This document shows, in pieces, positions 1-5,598 of a stretch of DNA of 7,389 bases. Source of the stretch: Rhodocyclaceae bacterium UBA2271 (GTDB taxonomy: Bacteria > Pseudomonadota > Gammaproteobacteria > Burkholderiales > Rhodocyclaceae); contig DDXB01000060.1 of NCBI GenBank assembly GCA_002347405.1, positions 20,116 through 27,504 on the forward strand. Direction: 5' to 3'. A program made the position numbers and the translations under genes. A model generated the notes under the pieces. That model searched no databases, had not been told where the DNA came from, and saw only the letters and a program-made list of their open reading frames with translations. Each line of letters starts with the position of its first letter. Positions within the stretch are counted from its first letter, which is position 1.

Positions 1-156
1 AGCGCAAGCGCCAAATCGAGAAGCAGCAGCAAGATCAGGAGCAGCTTCAGCGCAAGGCCACCAGCGAGAAGCAGGCCGCCGAGCAACAGCAGGTCGAGCG
101 CAAGCGCCAAATCGAGAAGCAACAGCAAGATCAGGAGCAGCTTCAACGCAAGGCCA
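1..156 (+). repeat. Two copies of a ~60-bp unit with 96-bp period, inside a coding region
   Basis: Bases 1-60 match 97-156 with only two differences, G26 versus A122 and G50 versus A146. Both change CAG to CAA and are silent. The unit may continue upstream of the window, so the copy number is unknown. It is an intragenic repeat encoding a 32-residue coiled-coil period rather than a separate element. Confidence 0.85.
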
Positions 157-170
157 GCCGGGCACAGTAG
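1..170 (+). CDS. C-terminal fragment of a coiled-coil, Gln/Lys/Glu-rich protein (5' end outside window)
   Basis: The reading frame begins at base 3 and runs 55 codons to a TAG at 168-170. The visible tail is almost wholly hydrophilic (K, R, Q, E, D, A) and strongly predicted by eye to be a long alpha-helix or coiled coil. It holds two copies of RKRQIEKQQQDQEQLQRKA, at fragment residues 1-19 and 33-51, separated by a linker containing TSEKQAAEQQQVE. The two copies are identical in protein although the DNA differs, which supports real coding. No catalytic motif is visible and the N-terminal domain is missing, so no function can be given. It could be the tail of an envelope or secreted protein with a repeat extension, but that is a guess. 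Confidence 0.7.
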   Translation, partial: RKRQIEKQQQDQEQLQRKATSEKQAAEQQQVERKRQIEKQQQDQEQLQRKASRAQ

Positions 171-472
171 CGTAGCAGGCGTTTCAGTCCGTCAGCCGCA
201 TCGCCTCTGCGGGGCGCCTGACTCCGGTGTATCAGCGCCCATGGGAAGATTAGGCATACTTGGCCCTCAACTCGGTGCGCTGGCGTACAGACGCTTGTCT
301 GCGTTCGAGTAGGCTTGTTGCCCAATATGGACATGGCGCCTATTGCCGCGATCAAGGCAGGGCGCCGTGAATTTGGTTAAGTTCCCTGCACGGTCGCAAC
401 GTAAGTCTTATCGAACGCCATGTTGCTTAGGCTTGCTGTTGGTCACTTTACAACCTCACCTACATACAGATA
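171..472. other. 302-bp intergenic region with weak hairpins, no gene seen
   Basis: No convincing ORF is present; the short reading frames here have no recognisable sequence or ribosome binding site. Just after the upstream stop, CAGGCG (176-181) can pair with CGCCTG (215-220) around an inner CCGCA/TGCGG stem (196-200 with 208-212). This could act as a weak terminator, although no T-run follows. A second hairpin lies at 335-366. No promoter with good -35 and -10 elements could be assigned for the PLD gene, though one must lie here if that gene is not read through from upstream. Confidence 0.5.
335..366. other. GC-rich hairpin in the leader of the PLD gene
   Basis: GGCGCC at 335-340 pairs with GGCGCC at 361-366. 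Inside it, TGCC (344-347) pairs with GGCA (356-359) around an 8-base loop. The structure lies about 105 bp before the PLD start codon. There is no T-tract, so it is either a weak terminator of the preceding gene or leader structure; the sequence does not decide. Confidence 0.3.
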
Positions 473-1849
473 ATGGGGCGTCCACGTATCGCAATACTTG
501 CCGCAGCGCTTTGCCTGGCGCTGCTCGCGGGTTGTTCAATTCCCACCATGGTGCCCGACATGGCGGTGCGGCCGTCGCCGCCTGTGCAGCTCGAGGGGGC
601 GCGTGGCCCCTTGACCGCCAGGCAGAGCCAGGTGATTCTCGCCAGACTTGAAAGCAACGGCGTGGAGACCAATATCTTCGCCAGACACCTGGCACTGGAA
701 GCGGAGATTGTCGGCAGCCCGCTGGTGGTGGGCAACCGAGTGGAGTTGCTGGTCGATGGCCCGGCAACTTATGACGCCATGTCCGCTGCCATACAGAATG
801 CCCAAGACCATATCAATATGGAAACCTACATCATCGAAGATGACGAGATCGGGCAGCGTTTTGCCGGGCTATTAATCGGCAAGCAACGCAGCGGCGTGCA
901 GGTCAACCTTATTTACGATAGCGTCGGAGCAATCAACACACCCAAGGAGTTCTTCACACCACTGCACGACAGCGGAGTGAATGTTCTGGAATTCAATCCG
1001 ATTAACCCGCTCATTGCGCGTAAAGGCTGGCAAGTCAACCAGCGTGATCACCGCAAGTTGCTGATCGTGGATGGGCGGGTCGCCTTTGTTGGGGGTATCA
1101 ATGTCAGCAGTGTCTACTCCAGCGGGTCATTCGGCAGGCATAAACCGACCAAGGCCAATACGCCATGGCGCGATACCCATTTGCGCATGGCGGGGCCCGT
1201 TGTCAGTGAATTCCAGAAATTGTTTATGGCGACCTGGATCGAGCAAAAAGGCGCGCCATTGGCACCCAGGGATTATTTTCCTGAACCTGCCAGCAAAGGC
1301 AATGAGGTAGTCCGTGCCATTGGCAGTTCACCCGATGAGGCTTACAGTCAGATCTATGCCACCTTGCTCTCCGCCATCAATAGCGCGGAAACCCAGGTTT
1401 TCATTACCAATGCCTATTTTGTCCCCGACCCGCAACTGCTTGCCGCGCTCAAGGAGGCGGTGCTGCGCGGCGTAGACGTGCGGCTGTTGTTACCCGATAA
1501 AACCGATTCGGTCATGGTGTATTACGCATCGCGTTCTTATTACGATGAACTACTCAGCGCCGGCGTAAAAATCTATCAGCGACAGGATGCCTTGCTGCAT
1601 GCCAAAACCGCGCTCATCGACGGGGTCTGGTCAACCGTCGGCTCGACCAATCTCGACTGGCGGAGCTTCCTCCACAACTACGAAATCAATGCAGTGGTGC
1701 TGGGGCAGGATTTTGGCGCAGAAATGCACGCGCTGTTCAAAAAGGATATGGAATCGTCCAAGCTGGTTACGCTCGAAGATTGGCGCAATCGCTCACTCGG
1801 CGCCCGCCTCAAGGAACGGGCGGCGCGTTTGTGGGCGCACTGGTTGTGA
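473..1849 (+). CDS. Phospholipase D-family lipoprotein, cardiolipin synthase-like
   Basis: A 458-residue PLD-superfamily protein. Enzymes of this type transfer phosphatidyl groups (cardiolipin synthase) or hydrolyse phosphodiesters via a phosphohistidine intermediate. Both HxKxxxxD motifs are intact: H193/K195/D200 in HRKLLIVDG and H376/K378/D383 in HAKTALIDG, each followed by the usual G-x-x-N segment (GGIN, GSTN). The N-terminus is a lipoprotein signal: a hydrophobic stretch at 6-19 and lipobox LAGC with the acceptor Cys at 21. Residue +2 is Ser, so outer-membrane sorting is expected. ATG 473 is the only usable start upstream of the lipobox, since the frame is closed by TAG at 428. It lacks a clear Shine-Dalgarno, so initiation may be weak. 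The protein lacks the N-terminal transmembrane pair of ClsA-type enzymes. Substrate is inferred: cardiolipin synthesis, phospholipase or another phosphodiesterase activity are all possible. The next gene starts 37 bp downstream, suggesting co-transcription. Confidence 0.9.
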   Translation: MGRPRIAILAAALCLALLAGCSIPTMVPDMAVRPSPPVQLEGARGPLTARQSQVILARLESNGVETNIFARHLALEAEIVGSPLVVGNRVELLVDGPATYDAMSAAIQNAQDHINMETYIIEDDEIGQRFAGLLIGKQRSGVQVNLIYDSVGAINTPKEFFTPLHDSGVNVLEFNPINPLIARKGWQVNQRDHRKLLIVDGRVAFVGGINVSSVYSSGSFGRHKPTKANTPWRDTHLRMAGPVVSEFQKLFMATWIEQKGAPLAPRDYFPEPASKGNEVVRAIGSSPDEAYSQIYATLLSAINSAETQVFITNAYFVPDPQLLAALKEAVLRGVDVRLLLPDKTDSVMVYYASRSYYDELLSAGVKIYQRQDALLHAKTALIDGVWSTVGSTNLDWRSFLHNYEINAVVLGQDFGAEMHALFKKDMESSKLVTLEDWRNRSLGARLKERAARLWAHWL

Positions 1850-1886
1850 GCCGTCAGCCTGCACCGAGGCAAACCGGGGCTTTGCA

Positions 1887-2819
1887 ATGCAAATAACCGG
1901 CGTGTGTTTTAGCCGGGCATTCAAGACAGGGGCGTTGCGCTGGATGCCGGTTTTTTTGCTGGTCTGCGGGGTGTGGTGTGGCGCCGGGCAGTCTTTTGCC
2001 GCCGCACCGGACCTGTCCGCCCCAACGCTGCGCGCCAAGTTCACGGCATTGGGACAGCAGCTCCGCAACAATCAATTTCAACGCCCGCTCCATCTTGATT
2101 CCGCGGAATCTTCGCAAGCCTTGCAGGGCGAAATCCATGCCGTGGTCGATTACCCCTTTACCACCGTCAGCGTGGCGCTCAACAACCCTGCGCATTGGTG
2201 TGATGTGTTGATGCTGCACGTCAATGTCAAGTACTGTCGCGCTTCCACCAACCTGACCGGCACTGTCGTCACCGTAAATATCGGCAGGAAATACGACCAG
2301 CCGCTAGCGGACACCTATCGTGTCGACTTCAACTATCGCGGGGCAATAGCAACGCCGGAGTATTTCGCAGTGGAACTCAATGCCGCAAACGGCCCCTTGA
2401 ACACCCATGACTATCGCATCCGCATTGAAGCCACAGCACTTGAAGATGGGCGCAGCTTTCTGCATTTCACCTATGCATATGCCTTTGGTTTAACTGGCCG
2501 CCTCGCCATGCAAGGCTATCTGGCAACCATTGGCAGGGATAAGGTCGGGTTTACCGTCACCGGCAAACAGCCCGATGGCCAGCCTGCCTATATTCAAGGG
2601 GTGCGCGGCGTGGTGGAACGCAATACCATGCGCTATTATTTGGCTATCGATGCCTATCTTGCCGCGCTGACCACGCCGCCCGGAGATCGGCCAGAGAAAC
2701 GCCTGCAGCATTGGTATGACGGCACCGATCGGTACGCACGCCAACTGCATGAAGTGGAGCGGGATGATTACCTCGCAATGAAACGCAAAGAGTATCAGCG
2801 TCAACAAGTCGCCCAGTAA
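1887..2819 (+). CDS. Uncharacterised exported protein downstream of the PLD lipoprotein
   Basis: A 310-residue protein from ATG 1887; I do not recognise a named family. Residues 20-38 are hydrophobic and followed by SFAAA-PDL, a good signal peptidase I site after about residue 40, so the mature protein should be periplasmic. An alternative ATG at 1944 (residue 20, MPVFLLVCGVW) would give a more normal signal length and is equally plausible. The mature part has no transmembrane segment. It contains a pair of cysteines (C105, C117) that could form a disulfide, a beta-rich middle (about 80-230, with repeated aromatic strands such as SFLHFTYAYAFG) and a charged helical C-terminus (about 270-310). 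The beta-rich core followed by helix is loosely reminiscent of START/SRPBCC lipid-binding folds; this is only an impression. Proximity to the PLD gene suggests a shared envelope-lipid role. Confidence 0.75.
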   Translation: MQITGVCFSRAFKTGALRWMPVFLLVCGVWCGAGQSFAAAPDLSAPTLRAKFTALGQQLRNNQFQRPLHLDSAESSQALQGEIHAVVDYPFTTVSVALNNPAHWCDVLMLHVNVKYCRASTNLTGTVVTVNIGRKYDQPLADTYRVDFNYRGAIATPEYFAVELNAANGPLNTHDYRIRIEATALEDGRSFLHFTYAYAFGLTGRLAMQGYLATIGRDKVGFTVTGKQPDGQPAYIQGVRGVVERNTMRYYLAIDAYLAALTTPPGDRPEKRLQHWYDGTDRYARQLHEVERDDYLAMKRKEYQRQQVAQ

Positions 2820-2855
2820 GTGATATATTTTCTCGGGATTCCATTGGGACAGTCT

Positions 2856-2861
2856 GAAAGG
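2856..2861 (+). promoter_or_regulatory. Ribosome binding site GAAAGG deciding the ATG 2868 start
   Basis: GAAAGG lies 6 bases before ATG 2868. The frame stays open back to a GTG at 2820, directly after the preceding stop codon, but that GTG has no purine-rich site before it. The ATG is therefore preferred. Confidence 0.55.
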
Positions 2862-2867
2862 CTACTC

Positions 2868-3617
2868 ATGATTGCTCATCATGCCCCCCCGCCGCATGAT
2901 CCCCGCCAGAATCACCTGCTAGCCGCGCTGCCGGCTGACGAATATGCGCACCTGTTATCGCATCTGGAACTGGTTCAGATGCCGCTGGGTCTCGCGCTTT
3001 ATGAGTCCGGCATGCAAATGCGGTACGTCTACTTCCCCACGACGGCCATCGTGTCGCTGCTCTATGTCATGGAGGATGGCGCATCGGCAGAAATCGCCGT
3101 GATCGGCAACGAGGGCATCGTCGGTGTCTCACTGTTCATGGGTGGCGAAACCACGACCAACCGGGCTGTCGTGCAAAGTGCCGGCCACGCCTACCGACTG
3201 CAGGGGCTGTTACTGAAGGATGAATTCAATCGTGCCGGGGGGCGCCGTGCCGGCACAATGCAAAATTTGTTGCTGCGTTACTCCCAGGCGCTGATTACCC
3301 AGATGTCCCAGACCGCAGCCTGCAATCGCCATCACTCGGTGGACCAACAGCTCTGCCGCTGGCTGCTGATGAGCCTGGACCGCTTGCCCGCGAACGAACT
3401 GATCATGACGCAGGAGCTGATCGCCAACATGCTCGGCGTGCGCCGCGAGGGTGTCACCGAGGCGGCCGGAAAATTGCATGCGGCCGGCTTGATCGAGTAC
3501 CACCGCGGCCACATCACCGTGCTCGACCGGGCGGGGCTGGAGGCGCGCGTCTGCGAGTGCTACACGGTAGTCAAGCAGGAGTTCGATCGCCTGCTGCCGG
3601 AGGCAATCATTCCGTAA
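2868..3617 (+). CDS. Crp/Fnr-family transcriptional regulator (paralogue 1)
   Basis: A 249-residue one-component DNA-binding regulator. Residues about 15-120 form the cyclic-nucleotide-binding-like beta-barrel (RYVYFPTTAIVSLL, then VIGNEGIVGVSLF), 130-170 the dimerisation helix (LLLRYSQALITQMSQTAAC), and 178-220 the winged helix-turn-helix (MTQELIANMLGVRREGVTEA, wing YHRGHITVLDR). Aligned by eye with E. coli CRP, the phosphate-binding pocket residues E72 and R82 are not kept (Val and a non-Arg), so cAMP binding is unlikely. There is no N-terminal cysteine cluster, so it is not an FNR-type Fe-S sensor. The recognition helix retains the Arg and Glu equivalent to CRP R180/E181 (E194 here). The C-terminus has a CxC pair (C229, C231). 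The ligand and targets are unknown. It lies 48 bp after the exported-protein gene and could be its distal operon member. A paralogue follows. Confidence 0.9.
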   Translation: MIAHHAPPPHDPRQNHLLAALPADEYAHLLSHLELVQMPLGLALYESGMQMRYVYFPTTAIVSLLYVMEDGASAEIAVIGNEGIVGVSLFMGGETTTNRAVVQSAGHAYRLQGLLLKDEFNRAGGRRAGTMQNLLLRYSQALITQMSQTAACNRHHSVDQQLCRWLLMSLDRLPANELIMTQELIANMLGVRREGVTEAAGKLHAAGLIEYHRGHITVLDRAGLEARVCECYTVVKQEFDRLLPEAIIP

Positions 3618-3622
3618 TCCGG

Positions 3623-3664
3623 CTGCCAGGGTTGTGTACTCCTGCGCCTGGCAGGCAGTGTTTT
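3623..3664 (+). terminator. Possible weak terminator after the first Crp/Fnr gene
   Basis: CTGCCAGG (3623-3630) and CCTGGCAG (3647-3654) form a perfect 8-bp stem starting five bases after the stop codon. Six bases later there is TTTT (3661-3664). The 16-base loop and offset, short T-run make this a poor intrinsic terminator, but its position fits. It also separates the two regulator genes. Confidence 0.35.
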
Positions 3665-3804
3665 GTGCGTTACCGCCCAGACAATCGCCAGCTTTCTCTG
3701 CATGCTGCCAAATGCCCGTCATGGGCAGTCATTTATCCTTGATCCAGATCCGACAGCGGAAGTGCATCGCCACGTCGTGCCGCTTGCCGGGTTTCCTCAA
3801 CCCC

Positions 3805-3810
3805 AGGAGA
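3805..3810 (+). promoter_or_regulatory. Ribosome binding site AGGAGA deciding the GTG 3817 start
   Basis: AGGAGA sits 6 bases before GTG 3817, an ideal spacing. The frame is open upstream to 3634, but the 61 extra residues (many Cys, Arg and Pro) do not resemble the family, whose conserved region begins at NRLLAALP just after this start. The remaining gap to the previous gene is about 199 bp and could hold a promoter. Confidence 0.75.
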
Positions 3811-3816
3811 GTTTGC

Positions 3817-4524
3817 GTGCCGAATACCCGACCTGCCCCGGTAGCCAATCGTCTGCTGGCGGCCTTGCCGCACAAAGACCGTCAGCATTTTCTGGCGGGC
3901 TGCGAGTCAGTCGATCTGCTCCTTGCCGAAGTCCTGGCCGAACCCGGCGAGGTTATTCGCCACGTATACTTTCCCACCGCAAGCCTTATTTCCCTGGTCA
4001 CGCTGATCGATGGTCACGCCGGCCTGGAAGCAGGGTTGATCGGCGACGAAGGCATGCTCGGAGTCACCCTGATCCTCGGGGTGGATGTGTCGCCGTTTCA
4101 TGCCCTGGTGCAGGGGGAAGGCCCGGCGCTGCGCATGGACGCGGCGCTGTTTCGCCGCGAGCTCGGACTGAGCCCGGCGCTGCAACGTCTGCTGCAGCGC
4201 TACCAATATGTGGAGTTGGGCCAGCTCGCGCAAACCGCCGCCTGCGCCCGCTTCCATGTCGTCGAGGCCCGCCTCGCCCGTTGGCTCTTGATGACGCAGG
4301 ACCGGGCGCACGCGGACCAGTTTCATGTCACGCACGAATTCCTGGCTTACATGCTGGGCGTGCGCCGCGTCGGCGTTACCAAGGCCGCCACTGCGCTGCA
4401 ACATCGCAATCTGATCAGCTATCGCCGCGGCGCTATCACGGTGCTCGATCGTGCCGGCCTGCAAGCCGCTTCCTGCGGGTGTTATGCGGCCGACAAGTTG
4501 ACCTATGCCCGCATGATGGGTTAG
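3817..4524 (+). CDS. Crp/Fnr-family transcriptional regulator (paralogue 2)
   Basis: A 235-residue regulator, GTG start, clearly homologous to the preceding gene over its whole length. Shared blocks include LLAALP, HVYFPTA near 49-55, IGDEG followed by LGVTLILG near 75-88, QTAAC at 139-143, ARWLLM at 154-159 and a helix-turn-helix at about 170-203 (MLGVRRVGVTKAATAL), then the wing RRGAITVLDRAGL. The CRP cAMP-pocket Glu and Arg are absent here too, so the effector is not expected to be cAMP. In the recognition helix the position equal to CRP E181 is Val (V185), and the position equal to CRP R185 is Lys, against Glu/Glu in paralogue 1; DNA specificity therefore probably differs. A CxC pair (C220, C222) is kept near the C-terminus. 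The pair looks like an old tandem duplication rather than a recent one, because the DNA is well diverged. Targets are unknown; the crystallin gene downstream is an obvious candidate. Confidence 0.9.
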   Translation: MPNTRPAPVANRLLAALPHKDRQHFLAGCESVDLLLAEVLAEPGEVIRHVYFPTASLISLVTLIDGHAGLEAGLIGDEGMLGVTLILGVDVSPFHALVQGEGPALRMDAALFRRELGLSPALQRLLQRYQYVELGQLAQTAACARFHVVEARLARWLLMTQDRAHADQFHVTHEFLAYMLGVRRVGVTKAATALQHRNLISYRRGAITVLDRAGLQAASCGCYAADKLTYARMMG

Positions 4525-4722
4525 CGGGGCATTCGGGGGTCGATTTCCAAGCCGGCGTGGAGATGTTTATTTTCATTAGTGTCCGGCGTAAGTACGACGG
4601 CGCACAGAAGGATTTGGTCCAGGAGCCTAACTTCGGCGCTGGCCGACAAACATGCAAGACCCGCTCGACGTCCAATGCGATTGGTCCATTCGGCTATGCG
4701 CAACAACTTTCAGGAGACATTC
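4525..4722 (+). promoter_or_regulatory. 198-bp leader upstream of the crystallin gene, with small repeats
   Basis: This gap probably contains the promoter of the crystallin gene, but I could not assign clear -35 and -10 boxes. It holds a direct repeat TTGGTCCA (4614-4621 and 4681-4688) and a small inverted repeat CCAAT-GCG-ATTGG (4672-4684) overlapping the second copy. These could be operator half-sites, possibly for the adjacent regulators, but both are short enough to be chance. A reading frame in phase with the crystallin gene crosses part of the gap and is not believed coding. Confidence 0.35.
4712..4716 (+). promoter_or_regulatory. Ribosome binding site AGGAG deciding the ATG 4723 start
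   Basis: AGGAG lies 6 bases before ATG 4723. The ATG is followed at once by a standard signal peptide. An in-frame start 48 codons upstream would bury that signal, so it is rejected. Confidence 0.85.
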
Positions 4723-5526
4723 ATGAATACAATGCTTAGAACCGCGTTGGTGCTGGCCGGCGTGGCTATCGCCACGCAAGCGGCTGCACAGATCACCTTT
4801 TACGAACGCGAGGGCTTTGCCGGCCGATCTTTTTCCACGAGCAAGCAGGTCGGCAACTTCAATCGCCAGGGCTTCAATGACCGCGCCTCGTCGGTCATGG
4901 TGCAGGGTAGCCGTTGGGAGGTTTGCGAAGATGCGCGGTTTCGTGGCCGCTGCGTCGTTTTGCGCCCTGGCTGGTATGGGTCGCTGGCGGCGATGGGCTT
5001 GGATAACCGCGTTTCGTCGGCACGGACCCTACACCGAAACGCGCACTTCGACGAAACGCGTTATGCACCGGCGCCCCTTCCGGTCTATGACAATCAACGG
5101 CGGCGCAATGAACAGCTTTACGAAGCGGACGTGACCTCCATCCGCGCAGTTGTCGGACCACCGGAACAGCGCTGCTGGGTCGAGCGCGAACGTTATGAAA
5201 CGGGGCGCAGCCCGGCCAATATGCCCGGGGCGATTGCCGGCGCCGTCGTTGGCGGCATTCTTGGTCACCAGGTCGGCGGCGGTAGTGGCAAGGATATTGC
5301 CACTGTTGGTGGCGCGGTAGCCGGTGCTGCGGTGGGCGCCAATGTGGGTCGCAACAGCGGCGAGGCGTTCCGCGACGTCCAGCGCTGCGTCAGCGAACCC
5401 AGTCAAGCCCGCCCCGAGTACTGGGATGTCACTTACCTTTTCCGCGGCCAGGAGCATCGGGTGCAGATGACCACCATCCCTCGATCCACCATTACAGTCA
5501 ATCGAAATGGCGAACCCAGGTCCTGA
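4723..5526 (+). CDS. Secreted beta/gamma-crystallin protein with C-terminal glycine zipper
   Basis: A 267-residue envelope protein. Residues 1-22 are a signal peptide, with likely cleavage after AAA before QITFYE. Residues about 24-103 form a beta/gamma-crystallin domain of two Greek-key motifs: ITFYEREGFAGRSF in the first and WEVCEDARFRGRC in the second. Each carries the Ca2+-binding signature N/D-N/D-x-x-S/T-S: N52-D53-R-A-S56-S57 and D94-N95-R-V-S98-S99. A polar linker (about 104-165) leads to a glycine zipper (168-209, alternating G/A with AGAVVGGILG and GGAVAGAAVG), as in 17-kDa surface antigens and 2TM glycine-zipper proteins, which insert in or associate with membranes. The end (232-266, WDVTYLFRGQEHRVQM) matches the usual tail of that antigen family. 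Four cysteines (C68, C77, C151, C222) could pair. A Ca2+-stabilised outer-envelope role is inferred. The antiporter gene follows after 72 bp. Confidence 0.88.
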   Translation: MNTMLRTALVLAGVAIATQAAAQITFYEREGFAGRSFSTSKQVGNFNRQGFNDRASSVMVQGSRWEVCEDARFRGRCVVLRPGWYGSLAAMGLDNRVSSARTLHRNAHFDETRYAPAPLPVYDNQRRRNEQLYEADVTSIRAVVGPPEQRCWVERERYETGRSPANMPGAIAGAVVGGILGHQVGGGSGKDIATVGGAVAGAAVGANVGRNSGEAFRDVQRCVSEPSQARPEYWDVTYLFRGQEHRVQMTTIPRSTITVNRNGEPRS

Positions 5527-5598
5527 ACGGTCCATGGCCCATTTTTCCCACTTCGCAGAAGCTGATCATTTCCAGGGCGCGCTACAGATAGTCGAATC

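Noticed and set aside
2820..2867. GTG 2820 start for the first Crp/Fnr gene
   Set aside because: No ribosome binding site; ATG 2868 has GAAAGG at 6-base spacing and gives the usual family length.
4571..4610. Possible insertion-sequence end near TTAGTGTCCGGCG
   Set aside because: It reminded me of some IS termini, but no matching inverted partner, target duplication or transposase fragment is present.
4579..4722. N-terminal extension of the crystallin gene by 48 codons
   Set aside because: The internal ATG 4723 has an ideal AGGAG and is followed directly by a signal peptide; the extension has neither conservation cues nor a good start.
3663..4739. Long forward reading frame of 358 codons overlapping the second Crp/Fnr gene
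   Set aside because: It is Arg/Pro/Gly-rich frame-shadow protein in another frame of a clear Crp/Fnr gene, with no domain and no ribosome binding site.
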